This document shows positions 1 through 11,491 of a stretch of 64,000 nt of DNA, in pieces. The position numbers and the translations under genes are program-made. Numbering within the stretch: position 1 is the first letter of the stretch; the number at the start of each line of letters is the position of its first letter. The notes under the pieces are model-generated. The model saw only the letters and a program-made list of their open reading frames with translations, did no database searches and was not told the origin of the DNA. This DNA comes from Stagonosporopsis chrysanthemi (lineage: Eukaryota; Ascomycota; Dothideomycetes; Pleosporales; Didymellaceae), in assembly GCA_022560025.1 (NCBI GenBank), contig JAFISE010000004.1:462571-526570 (forward strand), written 5' to 3'.

Positions 1-1083
1 ACTGTGTACCGCCAAGGGACCAGTGACAAGCCCAGTTGCGGAGAAATAATCATTGTTGGCGTTCGCCAGGGTCATTCGATCGAGGTCGACCGTACTCATC
101 GCTGGAGAAGGATCGCCATTGACGACCATCAGTGTGCCTGGTTTATATCCGAGAAATGGCGAGTAATTTTCGCCAGGAGTTTGTGCTTGACAGTTGTCCG
201 CCAGGTCTAGAGCTCTCAAGCGATCTAGAGGATAGGGTCCCTGTTTCGGAGCTCGCCATTTAGCTTCATCACTTGGTCGCATTGGGGGTGCTTTCCAAGA
301 GCTCCAGGTTCGGCGTTTTCCTTCGGGCAAAGCCGCTCGAGTTGCGACTCCGGGTGTCTGGACAAGTGACTTTCTTCGAGTGAGTGCGCCACTGATCTCC
401 GGACTGGATCTGTCATAGTTCAGGTCGAGAGTTGCTGGAGAGGACTCATCAGGACGTTCAAGAGCCTCACCTGTACATTTCTATGTTAGTATACCTTCTT
501 CGGAGCAGTAATCAGAAAGAGATAGCAGTACTATCGAGCTATCACAGGTGGCGAAAAGGTACTTACGCAATGCTGCTAGCTCTTCGGGAGATGCATTCCT
601 CTTGACTTCCTGCAACAGTCGGATGGCCGCCTCGATATCGGACTGTGTGTTTGACGATAGAGACACCTTGGACTCAGGCGGGTTCCTGAGGTTGGCGAGG
701 GAGTTCCGCCTACTCCTCACAAAAGACCGCAGAGTCGACCCAGACCTCGAATGTGCACGTGAGTTCGACCTGGAAACCGCAGTTGAGCGGCGCCCACGTC
801 CTTCCACCGCCGTCTCGGTGTCGAACATATCTGGCTCAGGCCAGCCCGTGGTTCTCGCCTCGCCAATGGTCGGCGAGATGACCTCCTTTTCTTGTTGCCA
901 GCTCTTTGCACTCAGGTCTGTGTAGCGAGGTGTATCGGGGAAAGGTATATCAGAGGAAACGACAGGACTGGCCGGTTTTGAGTTGGTATTCGTTCTCGGC
1001 TTCGTTAAGCGATTGTGTGGTGAGGTGGTCTGACCGTTGCCTTTGTTGCGACGGGCGACACGATCCTTAAATTGCGAAAACAT
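1..1083 (-). CDS. Ser/Arg-rich unknown protein, 3' end outside window
   Basis: Two exons are visible: 1083-567 and 470 to the window edge, split by a 96-nt intron (566-471). The intron has a GTAAGT donor, a TACTAAC branch sequence and a TACAG acceptor; reading across it keeps the frame open to base 1, so the gene is partial at its C-terminus. The start is the ATG at 1083 (begins MFSQFKDRVARR). The visible part is about 330 residues, hydrophilic, with an Arg/Ser-rich segment near residues 100-135 that includes many RS-like phosphorylation-type sites, followed by a short predicted helix (DIEAAIRLLQEVKR) and another low-complexity stretch. I recognise no domain. No signal peptide or membrane segment is seen. 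The splice evidence makes this a real gene; its function is unknown. Confidence 0.75.
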
Positions 1084-3005
1084 GACTACAGGAAGGCTAC
1101 AAATAAAGGAACATTGGATGAACAGCTAACACAGACACGCCGGGTGCAATGACGGGTGCGGGGCTTTTTCTTCAAAGGTGTGAGGATGGCCGGGCTACTT
1201 GCAGTGTGGGGGGCTGGGATAGTGTTCGATGCTGAAGCTTAGTGTACTGAAGATAACATGGAGCTCGTGGCTTGTCTGTCTATGTAGGAGGACATGTGGT
1301 TTTGCTCGAAGCAAGGTGCGTGGGTCGGTCAAGTCCCACCAACCTGTATCGCCTCTTGTCAACCGTACGATTACGAGTCCGTGCAGGTCGCAGAGTGGAG
1401 AAGTGCAGCAGAGACAACAACAAACTTGGAAGAGCTCTGAACTTGAAACTAGGCGCATCAGCATTACTTCTCAATGACCAATCAACGAATAGGGAAGCTA
1501 GTGGCTGCGCGAAGTGCCAGCCAACGAGAGCAATTGATTGCGTGGCTGAAAGCTTGATCCCAGACGGTGATCTTGCACCACAGCTCGTCGTTGAGGTCCA
1601 GATCCTGGTTTTGGAAGCGTGAGGCTTGCATTTCCAGCCAGCATTTCCCTGAGTTGCTGCAAATTTCGATGCTCGATCCTCCTAAAATACCGATACACAG
1701 CGGGGATTGCAAAATCTTTGCAGGTTCTTTGTAGGGACACGCCTGTCTTTCGTGTACATACAAAACGTTCGCATCGGCCCGCGTTATCCCTGGTTCACCA
1801 AAGTCAGCTGCTATAGGTGCCTGAACAGCTATAATACAGTCGCAGTACAACGGTCGAAGTCAGTAGGCACAGTGGCTGACACTCAGCAGCTACAACGGCG
1901 GGAATTGCGCCTACAGATGGCAAACTCGCAGAGGCCCTATCCTTATTCCAGGTATCGACATGTCAAGCGTAATTCTTCCATCAATTCTCGGAAGACCTGC
2001 AAGACCTGCCCGGTCCGACGCACTCAGTCTCACACGTGGTTTGTTGCCAAGTGAACGCGAGCCTGGAGCGCAATCCGTCCCTTCCGCGCTGCTGTCGTTG
2101 CATCTCGTCCTGGGATTTAATGAGCACAACGCGCCACGTCAGGGTTACGCTGTGAAGATAACAAAGTCGTGACTTTCTAGGCTATGCTGAGAAAACCGGG
2201 TCGCAACAAACGCGATGGGGGCGGGATGCAGGTTGGGGACGGGATCGTGAAGCGAATTTGCTGCCGAAGTACCTGCCGCTCTTGCCGTCTTCAGAGATAA
2301 AGGGCCGGATCCCAACATCTGCCAGTGGTGATGTCGAGTCCTCAGATTCTACTGCAGCTGTCCTCGGAACGCGTCCATGCAGGCCGATGTGCATGCGCTA
2401 CTGATTTCAAAGTCGAGACTGACCGCTTCGTTTGCAAGCAAGCGAGCTGCGAGGCTCTGTTGAAATACAGCGTTCCTGCCATTGCGCGGCTGGTCCTTGG
2501 TAAGCTCAGCTCGCAGCAACATCACAATTCGCCCGCATTTGGTCCCTTCGACCGTCGCTGCTTTGCACTGCCAGGAGCAAAGCTTTATTCAATGTCGAAG
2601 CCTCAACGACCGTCCGGTCTTAACCCCGGATGACGTGGAGATAGTTCGAAGCCTCGTAGATCGCCGGGACCAGGCGGACTTGAGGGTGTGACGTCAGTAG
2701 TGTGTGTGGAATTTCATTGCACGCACGACCACCTTTAATTGCTTCTGCGACATCCTTTGATTCATATCTACGTCTTCTGATCTGCCCAGGGAGTGTCCCT
2801 TTGACGATCATCAGTCTCCTCGTTGTCTCCGTTACGCGACAAAAGTGTGACTTCTATTATTGACGCCCGACCGCAGTCAGCACGTACCTCATCAACCACC
2901 GCCTCAACCTTGGTCAACACAAACATTTTCAACTGTCTCTTTTGACACTCAGGAGTCTTCATATCATACTGACAAGCAGCAATCTGTTTGCTGACGTCAG
3001 CGATC
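1084..3005. other. Intergenic, no gene supported
   Basis: About 1.9 kb between two divergently transcribed genes. Short ORFs occur on both strands but none shows splice signals, a recognisable domain or continuity beyond 125 codons. Presumably holds the promoters of both neighbours and possibly non-coding transcripts. I see no repeat or RNA gene. Confidence 0.5.
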
Positions 3006-4070
3006 ATGTTGACAGCATCATTTTGGGTTGTTCCCATCTTCAGTTCGATATGCTGGATGGCCATGTTGATAACGATGCTGGCGTACTGGAGTGCGAAGGG
3101 GCATCCTATCTATCCTACAATGGACGATGGATCAGGTGGGGGCCAACGGCAAACGATCGCGTACATATCTGGTGCGTTTACACGGACGATCATGTCTCAG
3201 GGACTTGAATACTAACGAATCGCACAGATATCGGCGCACAAGAACTAAAGCCTATGTTCATCGCCATGTCCGCCGTCACTGTAGTTACGTTCGACCTCGC
3301 ATTCATTTTCGAGCGGTACATGCGCCATGCCGGCAAGCTCGCGCCCAACACTTCAGTCTGGCAGAAGGTCTATTCCATGCTCAGCACCATCGCCGCAGTC
3401 GTAGGCGCGGTCGGCCTTATTCTGCTCACAATTTATGACAATTACCACCACAATCGCATGCACAACATCTGTCTGGGTGTCTTCATCATTGGCTACATCG
3501 TCAGCGCCATCTTTATCTGCTGGGAGTACCAGCGCCTGGGGATACATTACCGCCAGCACTCGATTCTGCGCATTTCCTTCTGGACCAAGCTTGCCTTCAT
3601 CATCGCGGGTAAGCCCCCCTCCCCCTTTCCCTTACTCACGTAACCTTACCTAACCCAACTCAGAAATCTGCCTCTGCATCGTCTTCGGCGTAACCCAGCT
3701 GTATGACTACTACAACGTCGCTGCGGTATTCGAATGGATCATCGCCTTCGTCTACACGTGGTACGTGCTTAGTTTCTTCATCGACTTCCTGCCCGCCGTG
3801 CGCTCCAAGAACCACCAGAGTTACCAGACCGAGATGCAGATGGCCGAGGAGGCCGGCACAGTGCCGACTATGCGCACCACCGGTGACGGCGCCGCAGACA
3901 GCCAACAGTACTTCCGCGGCCAGCAGGCGCCTGCCGTCAACGGCACTGCCAACCAGGGTTACACGAACGGATATGCGGGTGAGCCCGGGCAGAACTTCTA
4001 CCCTAATGCTAATGGGTACAATAACCAGTACCCGAAGCCTGAGGCGCCGCTGCCGTCGAGGAACTTTTAG
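3006..4070 (+). CDS. Frag1/DRAM/Sfk1-family multi-span membrane protein
   Basis: Three exons, 3006-3171, 3228-3608 and 3664-4070, give 317 residues. Introns of 56 and 55 nt have consensus ends, and the first contains ACTAAC. The start ATG at 3006 gives MLTASFWVVPIFSS, directly leading the first membrane helix; the upstream in-frame codon at 2988 is TTG. About six hydrophobic segments fill residues 5-225, with the motif AYISDIGAQELKPMFI after the first loop, typical of the Frag1/DRAM/Sfk1 family (PF10277). Yeast Sfk1 is a plasma-membrane protein that supports PI4-kinase Stt4 signalling and lipid asymmetry; that role here is inferred. The last 90 residues are a hydrophilic Asn/Gln/Pro/Gly-rich cytosolic tail ending in ..PLPSRNF. 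Length fits the fungal family. Confidence 0.85.
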
Positions 4071-4545
4071 ACGTCTACCCATCTTTCCTTTTTGTAGCTA
4101 TAATGTTTGTTTGCGGAGTTGGCTGTACAAATACCATTTGAGGAGCGGGATTGAGATTGGAGATTGCATGACTTGGATGACGCGCATGTTTAGACGAGCG
4201 TGTTTGCATTATTGATATATTAATTAGAGTGAAGTGCTTCATGTCCGTTGTTCCAAGACACTTCTCACTTGCCATGTGTGAATGTTCCAAATGTCTCAAG
4301 ATTCTCAGCCACTCGTGGTGCCATGTGGCGGACGTAATTGTCAGACACGCTCAAGATCTAAAAAATTATTGAACACACGAGTTGTTGTTGAATAGGAAGA
4401 TAGTACATATACGTTAATTCGATAACCGTCCCTAACATAAGTGCATAATCTCGTAAAAGACTAGACCTAGCCATCTGTCTTGTCTCATGAATCTCTCTGC
4501 CAGATCTCTTGTTAATCCATGAGCCCCCCCCCTCCCTCTACACCC
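4071..4545. other. Convergent 3' ends, no gene
   Basis: 475 bp between the stop of the Sfk1-like gene (+) and the stop of the next gene (-). It is AT-richer than the flanking exons and should contain both 3' UTRs and cleavage sites. No ORF, RNA gene or repeat is supported. Confidence 0.5.
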
Positions 4546-6315
4546 TCAATACCTAAACATCACCACCCCCGCCCTCTCCGGATCCACCTTGCCCATGCCC
4601 GCAACATGCCCACTCCTCTCCGTCGCCAACGCGCCATTCAGCACCAAACTGACACACCGCCCCAAGACGCCCTCATAGCGCTCCCCAACCCCCTGCGCCA
4701 AATGCACTCGACTCACAATGCCGTCGAGAAACTCGCAGATCTGCTCGTGCTGGACCTCCGGCGCGTAGCCGTCGCGCGGCCGCACGCCCGGCGCACACGC
4801 CTGGTACGCGCGCATCTGCGCGAGCGTCCACGGCGACCAGGCGAGCAGCGGCGCAGAGGAGGTCACGGGCAGCACCAGCGCGGGACACCCGGACAGCAGA
4901 TGGAAGATTAGCGTGCCGCAGCCGGGGCGCCGCGAGGTGGACCACATGTTTGCGCGGTAGGGGGAGAGGGCGGTGAAGAGGATGAGGAGGCGGTTTGTAC
5001 CAATGTCGGTGGTGGGGGAGGGGTCGCAGAGGGAGAGGGTGTGGGTGCTTTCGCTGAGGAGTTTGTGGGCGAGGAGGTAGTCACCTGTAAGTGCGTCAGT
5101 GGGGGGTTTTCTGGTTTTGGGGAGTTGCGGTAAGAAAGAGAGAGAGAAAGGGGGGGACGTACCGCCCAGGAAAGGCCCAAAGCACTGCGCGATGACGAAG
5201 TCGTTTGCTCGTGGGATTGAGGGCGTGCGCGCGCTGGCGAAAAGATACGGGCAGAACCAGCCTTTCTCGATGGTCTGCAGGTCCTGCGCCGGTCGCACGC
5301 CTACAAAGCGCAAATCGGCATCGACTCCCATGAGTTTGTGCTTGACGCCGACTTGCAAGCTCTTTACTTCGGTCGTGACGAGCATTTTTTCTTCCTCGGG
5401 GAGCATGTGTTCCAGGATCCCCTTGTCGATTGCCTGCTCCACGATCTGGAAGACGGAGTACTTGAGCACTGTGCTTGCGGCGATTGCACCGGCGCCACTG
5501 TTCACAACCTCAGCTATCAAGCTGTCCGCGCCAAATGTGCTGGTCACACTGTCTGCAGCGCCTTCCACTAGCGGCCCGCCGACAAAGGCAAAGGTTGTGA
5601 AGAGCACAGCATCGCGATAGCGCACATTTGGGAGGGTAACTGGGTTGTTGTCACCCCAGGGGGATAGTGAAAGCGGCATCTTGGCGAACGAGGTTGCTGT
5701 CGATACGGAGCTGCGAGCTACTCGTCCAAATAACGTGTCGCCAAAGAAGCGCTTGACTTTGTCCGATTGCTGAGCATCCTTAGGGCCGCTGTGGCTAGAG
5801 CTAGATGAGTGTTTGGATCCAAAGAGGCCGGATGTGGCGGTTGTTGTGAACGACGGTCTTTGGGCAGGTTGCGGTGGTGACTGATATGGTGGTGGCGGCG
5901 ATTGATACTGGGCTGTTGGTGGTGACTGCACGCCCGGATTTTCGAGCTGTTGCTGTAGCATCTGCAGCTTTTCTGTTGGCATGTTGTTGATGACCTGTTG
6001 CACCTGTTGCACTTGCTGAGTGGTCATGTTGGGCAGGCCCTGGTATGGTTGTACTACAGGAGGTGATGGCTGTTGGCTTCCAAAGGTGTGCTGTTGTGGT
6101 TGTCCGTGTGGAGGCGAGAGTTGGGACTGTGGCGGTCCGTAGGGCTGAGGTGAGGATTGTGAATAGCCATACTGTGGTGCTGGCGGGTGGATGAACGCAT
6201 TTGACATATGTACTGGAGCTGGTGTCGGTACTTGCTGCGGTCCCAATGCGTATGGTGGGGGTACAGCCTTGCTGTCAAAAGATGCCACTGATGGTGCTTG
6301 CTGTACGATGGACAT
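4546..6315 (-). CDS. Pro/Gln-rich unknown protein with conserved-looking globular C-terminal half
   Basis: Exons 6315-5163 and 5084-4546 give 563 residues. The 78-nt intron (5162-5085; GTACGT donor, TTACAG acceptor) is a multiple of three without stops, so an unspliced reading also stays open; splicing restores the join FLGGDYLLAHKL, which reads as one strand-turn-helix and is preferred. Residues 1-150 are Pro/Gln/Ser/Tyr-rich (runs such as TTQQVQQVQQVINN), followed by a Ser/His patch (SKHSSSSSHSG). Residues about 185-560 look globular, with hydrophobic segments (RYRDAVLFTTFAFVGGPLV) and VHLAQGVGERYEG near the end. I do not recognise the family. A low-complexity N-terminus plus a folded C-terminal half is common among fungal conserved hypotheticals. 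No signal peptide. Confidence 0.8.
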   Translation of the reverse strand: MSIVQQAPSVASFDSKAVPPPYALGPQQVPTPAPVHMSNAFIHPPAPQYGYSQSSPQPYGPPQSQLSPPHGQPQQHTFGSQQPSPPVVQPYQGLPNMTTQQVQQVQQVINNMPTEKLQMLQQQLENPGVQSPPTAQYQSPPPPYQSPPQPAQRPSFTTTATSGLFGSKHSSSSSHSGPKDAQQSDKVKRFFGDTLFGRVARSSVSTATSFAKMPLSLSPWGDNNPVTLPNVRYRDAVLFTTFAFVGGPLVEGAADSVTSTFGADSLIAEVVNSGAGAIAASTVLKYSVFQIVEQAIDKGILEHMLPEEEKMLVTTEVKSLQVGVKHKLMGVDADLRFVGVRPAQDLQTIEKGWFCPYLFASARTPSIPRANDFVIAQCFGPFLGGTSPPFSLSFLPQLPKTRKPPTDALTGDYLLAHKLLSESTHTLSLCDPSPTTDIGTNRLLILFTALSPYRANMWSTSRRPGCGTLIFHLLSGCPALVLPVTSSAPLLAWSPWTLAQMRAYQACAPGVRPRDGYAPEVQHEQICEFLDGIVSRVHLAQGVGERYEGVLGRCVSLVLNGALATERSGHVAGMGKVDPERAGVVMFRY

Positions 6316-7686
6316 AATGGGTTGAAATCGATTTGGCAGGCTGCAAGATCACGATCTCACAAGGCGAGTGTTCCGGCTGTGAGGTCTCGGAACCCTTTGA
6401 ATGAACAGGTCAACGAAAGGCTGTGGCTATTCACTCGTGGCTGAAAAGAGTGGCTTATGTGGAAGCTAACCTGTACAAACACCATTACACAGTACGGCAT
6501 GGAGCAAGGAAGCGACAAGTTGAGGAGAGGGTGAAAATCAGACACGTTCCCCGACAGGCGGTATGGTTCTTCAGGGTCAGTTGTAAGCTCGTACTGCAGC
6601 TGAAGTCAGCCCTGTCCTGTGGCTTCGAACTTGCTGCATCTGGTGACAAGAAGCGGTCCCTGTCGAGAAAATGAGCCCACGTTCCGCGATCTGCACGCTT
6701 GTGGCATGTTGCGATTTCAGCCTTGCGCATCTCTGCAGAAGGTTGATGCGTTAAGCAATTACAAGCGAGCCGTGCTGCTGATGCCAAGGCACGATCGATG
6801 TCAGGGTGGTGGAGGGTCTCAGGTACCTAGGCACTTGGGCACAACGTGGGCATGCGACTCGACCTGCCGCGCTTTTTTGTATTTAGTATCGACGCTGGCA
6901 GCTTCCATGGTCCCTGTGTATCTCATGGCTCGTTCCGATGCAAGGAACGTGTTCTCGGGCCTTTGGTGCTGGACCGAATCTGCAGCCAGCTATGCACATG
7001 CACGTGCGCACTGCTTGACGCTCGGAAGCCTTTGTCACTGGAAAAAGTGGTTAAGACTACCAGTTGCACGCATAGCTCTTTCGCCGTTTTTTACGCTTGT
7101 GTACTGTTCCCCTTACTGATCTTTCATCGAAGCCCTAGTGGGCCGTCCAGGGACTCGATGGGCCCTTTGTGGATCCTCGGGCTACGCGCAGCCGTCGACT
7201 CGGAACGTCTCCTGTGCTGTGGAGCAGACCGAGGCGTGGAACATGACTGCGATGCGTCTCATTTACGCGCCTGCGGCCGCTTTGGCGACCATAGTCACAA
7301 CTTGGCGGGCGCGTGTAGAGCTGTCGGCCAATAGGAGGCCAGAGCCGCGCGAGAGCAGCAGAGCCCAATATCCTGCAGCGCAGTCAGAGAGCAAGGCTAC
7401 GTAGGGTCGCCGCGGACGGCAGCAGAAATCAGGCGCATTGCCGTTCTTCCAGCTGCCCGCATATAACCCCCCGGCCCCTGCGCATGTGAAGGTATTAGGA
7501 ACCTGGTGCTCTCCTGCATCACGACAGACGTCACGACCCCACGACCTGCGCTCCTGCCTACCCTGGACGACAGCTAGGCAGTGCCCGTCCAAGAGCGAAC
7601 CAAGCTTCGACTATACCAGCGCGTGCTGGCAATAGACTCAAGAACAGCGCACGCAGACTACGTTTGGCGTGCACATCGATCGCAAC
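6316..7686. other. Divergent intergenic region, 1.4 kb
   Basis: Lies between the starts of two divergent genes and should hold both promoters. A TATA-like ATATAA sits at about 7461, 225 bp before the downstream ATG. ORFs up to 166 codons occur on the plus strand but lack splice signals, a recognisable domain or plausible composition, so I annotate no gene. Confidence 0.45.
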
Positions 7687-10600
7687 ATGGAGGGCCGTAA
7701 GCAAGGCAGGCCAGAGGAGGAGCTCTTCCTGCGATATGAGGGCGACTCAACCACGCCCACCGTCGGGCCCCTGAGAATACAGAAGCAGTCGCCCACCTCC
7801 AAGAGCCCCCCGCCGCGAACAGACTCGGCTGGCGCCTCGAGCAAGCCGCCAACCTTCTCGCGCCCGCCGCCCATGCCCTCGTTCCCGGCACCGCCCTCGA
7901 GTCCGCCCACAGTCCCTCCACCCACAGCCCCACTCCCCTATCCAGTCGACAACGGGCCGCCCAGCATCAGCCAGGGCCGATACACGCCTCTCAGTGAGCG
8001 CGAGCGCGAGCGCGAATGGCCAGCACGACACGCAACTCCGCCGCAGCCCGAGGGCCGCCGGCGAAGCTCCAACGCAGCACCCGCCCCTCTTTCGCCCGAG
8101 CAACGCACACGGTTCGATGCGAACGATCCCAACAGGCCCAGCGTGGGCGGATACGGCGGGAGGAACCATGACGGGTCGATCCAGCCTTCAAGGCTTGCAG
8201 AGCGACGGGGAACAGCGCCCAAGCCGCTGCCTGACTCCCCGGGCCCCGAAACTCCAGACAAGGAGGGCCTTTTCGCGAGAGCGCCAGAGCGCAAGGGCAG
8301 CACGGATCCCAACCCGTTTCCCGAGTACCACCAGCAGTACTGGCCCCCGCCGAGCGCCAGCACAGTTGCAGGAGCATCCTCGAGCCAGCAGCCGCCACAG
8401 GCACTCACCATTCCGAACCCAGGAGGCATCAACCGTCTGAGCTCGACGGCCTCCACGTCCACCGTGAAGGCGCAACGAGGGTCGCCTCCACCGCCCGAAA
8501 CGCCTATCATCCCACCACCTGGCGGCGGCATTGAGGCACGATTCGCGGCAGCTGGCATAGCAGGAACCTCGACCCTGACCAACCTCCAAGCACAGAGCGT
8601 CCAGAACGCTGCTGCTGCGCAGAGAAACCAAGTATACGCGAACCAGCAGCCTCGGCCAGTCATCAGCTCGCCAACTCCCAGCCAACAGCACCAGCAGCAA
8701 CCCATACGAAGACCCTGGACACCGACCGAGCAGCCAGGACAAGCTCCCTATGGTCAGCCTCAAGTGTATCAAGGCATGGGCGAGGCCCAGCCAGGCGCTA
8801 CCAGCACACCCCCTCAAGGTCCTCTATTACACACACCAGTCGGCGCCGGCAATGTTTCGTCACCTCCTCCTAGCAGCATGAGGTCTGAGCATCCTCTGAC
8901 GCAAGACATGGGTCGTATGACAGTGAACGAGGAGCCACCACCATCCTACTCGAGCGTTCAGCAAGCAAACGCCCAACAACCACAGCGCTATCCGAACGAG
9001 AAAGGACAACAGCCACAGCCCGCACCACAGGGTGTTTCGTTGACGGATCCAATGCAAGGGCATCCTGCATTCGCAAACGACCCGCGGCCTCAGCAAGCGG
9101 GGCCCTCACAGCCGGCCAATGTCGTCTCCCCAACGCCTTCCGTACAGCAGCAGGCCTTGCCTCAGTTACAAACAGCACAGCCAAGTCACACGCCAAGCCC
9201 AGCTCCAGGAGCAGGGCCAGCATCTCCTCCGCCTTTACCCGAAGGATGGATTGCGCACTTGGATCCTTCTTCAGGACAGTACTACTACATCCATCTTCCT
9301 ACGCAATCCACGCAATGGGAGTTCCCCAAGGGGCCTACGCCCCTCAACTTGAACGAGCCACTGTCTCCGACTGGAACATTTGTCAACCCTCTTGCATCTC
9401 CCTCTTTCGGCAAGCAGCCTTTGGCATCGCCAGGCTTCCCAACACAGACAGCCGGATACTCAAGTGACTTTGGCATGGCGCCGCTTGCCACACCGACCGC
9501 GACAGTCTTCACAGGTCCACCACCAACTGCGGGCGTCGACACCTACAAGGTACAGCCTACGAATGGCGTTTACTTTGGGCCTTACCTGAGGTACACGAAC
9601 ATGGACATCGAGCGAGGTCTCTGGCTCGGTTCCATCCTGCTCGTCACAAACACTCCACACCCCCCAACCATCCACATCCATCAGAGTCATGACCTGTCGC
9701 CTAATCCTCGACAACTGAAGGCGAACCCCATTTACACCCACCAGACTTGGATCTTCTACCGCTACGACATTGATTTGAGAATGGACGACGAGCACGCATC
9801 GAAGTGGACTTATGCCATAACGTCGCATCTCGGCTGCACGCGCTACGAATTCTTGGTCGCTGGTCGCCATGAAACCAGCTGGAGATTCATCGCTCATTCG
9901 GGCAACGACTTTGCCCTCAACGTGAGTGCTAACGAGAGGACAAAGCTCGGTGGTGTGGGGCTCATGTGGAAGGACATTCTACAAAAGAACGCTGAATGTG
10001 GAGGATTCCATGTGCAGCTGGGTCTGGGTGGCCAGATCTACGCCGACAGACTGTGGAAAGAGATTCCATTATTGAAGCAGTGGACAGCCATGAGTGGAAA
10101 AGAAGCACGTAAGAATGCCCCATGGACAGCCAAACACGAGGAGGAAGTCTGCCATGCTTTCTTCCATTACTACACCAGCCACTTCGACCAGCCAAACCTG
10201 AGGGAAGCATTCGCTCAGATCCCTCACATCCTTGCTCTAGACGATCACGACATGTAAGTTTAAAAATGTAAACTTCTCGACGGCGCTAACCGCACATAGC
10301 TTTGATGGTTTTGGCTCGTACCCGGAGTACATGCAATTCTCAAATATGTTCAAGAACATCGGACGGCTTGGTATCGAAATGTACCTCTTGTTCCAACATC
10401 ACACAACGCTCGAGATACTGCGCAATGTCAGCAACGATATGGATCTCTTCACCATCACTGGAACTGGCTGGCATTTCATCAAATATCTCGGCCCCTGCGT
10501 CACAGTGGTCGGGCCGGACTGCCGATCTGAGCGTAACCCTCATCAGGTAATGGCCGGCCCGACATATCAAGGTATCTTCCCAAAGGTCGCTACATTACCG

Positions 10601-11491
10601 CCCAGTGTACAGCACTGCATTTGGATGGTGCCGGTGCCTCTTGTCTACCCTCGTCTGGAGTCTGTTGAGCATCTGGCTCACTCCATGGCAACTGGCAAGA
10701 AGGCGGTCACGGGTACTTTTAATATGCTGGGGAAGGTCACAGCCGGTGTTGCCGGCGTTGTTGGCGCCAAGAGCATGGTTGGCGATGGTTTCAACTCGAT
10801 CAAAAAGGCTGTCGGCAAGTCGGGTTTGATGAGTGGCGTCCTGAGTCCGTTTGGAGAGATTGATCTCCTTGACGAATTGAGAGATCTATGGACACACGAA
10901 TCAAAGGTAAGCGATCCGGTATGTTTCCACCTGCCGTGCTAACAACTCCAGGATCTTGAGCGTACATACTTGATCCGAACGCTGCAGGGCATCGCACACA
11001 ACAAATCTTTACGGATGACGTTCTTCTCTGGTGCCGTTGACTGTTGCGGAGCTGGTCTTGTCCATGACCCAGCAAAGCCGCAGGATCACAAGACCATGTA
11101 CCAAATCATCTCATCATCAGTCGTCAACGGCCCACCAAGCAGCTACGTCCTCCGACTTTTGCACAACAACCGTGCGCTGTACGTACCGCAAAACGGCCAT
11201 CGCAGTAACCACCAGGCAAGCGACACCAAGGAGGACATGATGGAGATCTTCACTCAGGATGTAAACGGTCAACCTCGCGAGCACAAGCGTTTGATGGGCC
11301 GCAGAAACTACGTTGCGTGTGTCATTTACGATCCTGAGATCGTCAACGGCACCTTCGGTCAAGCAGTGCCCGGGCATGGAAGCGGGAAATTGAGCCTGGC
11401 TGTGGACTTCATGGTGCAGAACGATGGCGGCTACAGTGCTCCAATGAAGTACGGACCAGTCATTGTACCGAGTCTGGAATACGGCAGGTAG
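7687..11491 (+). CDS. WW-domain and PhoD-like phosphatase protein
   Basis: Three exons, 7687-10253, 10300-10906 and 10952-11491, give 1237 residues; the introns are 46 and 45 nt. The ATG at 7687 (MEGRKQGRPEEE) is chosen because the earlier in-frame codon is GTG. Residues 1-510 are Pro/Gln/Ser-rich and probably disordered. A WW domain lies at about 517-550 (LPEGWIAHLD.. with the second Trp in TQWEFP), a binder of proline-rich partners. From about residue 640 to the end is a PhoD-like metallophosphatase domain of the fungal type, carrying the metal-site motif DDHDIFDGFGSYP exactly across the first splice junction, which confirms that intron. A Gly/Ala-rich helix near 1000-1030 (TAGVAGVVGAKSMVG) interrupts the domain. 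Substrate and location are unknown; no signal peptide is seen. Confidence 0.9.

Noticed and set aside
1482..1850. 122-codon minus-strand ORF upstream of the Sfk1-like gene
   Set aside because: Overlaps plus-strand ORFs of similar length; no domain, no splice continuity, so it is most likely a random open frame.
6619..7334. Overlapping plus-strand ORFs of 162-166 codons in the divergent promoter region
   Set aside because: Different frames compete, composition is unlike a folded protein, and no introns or domains are seen.
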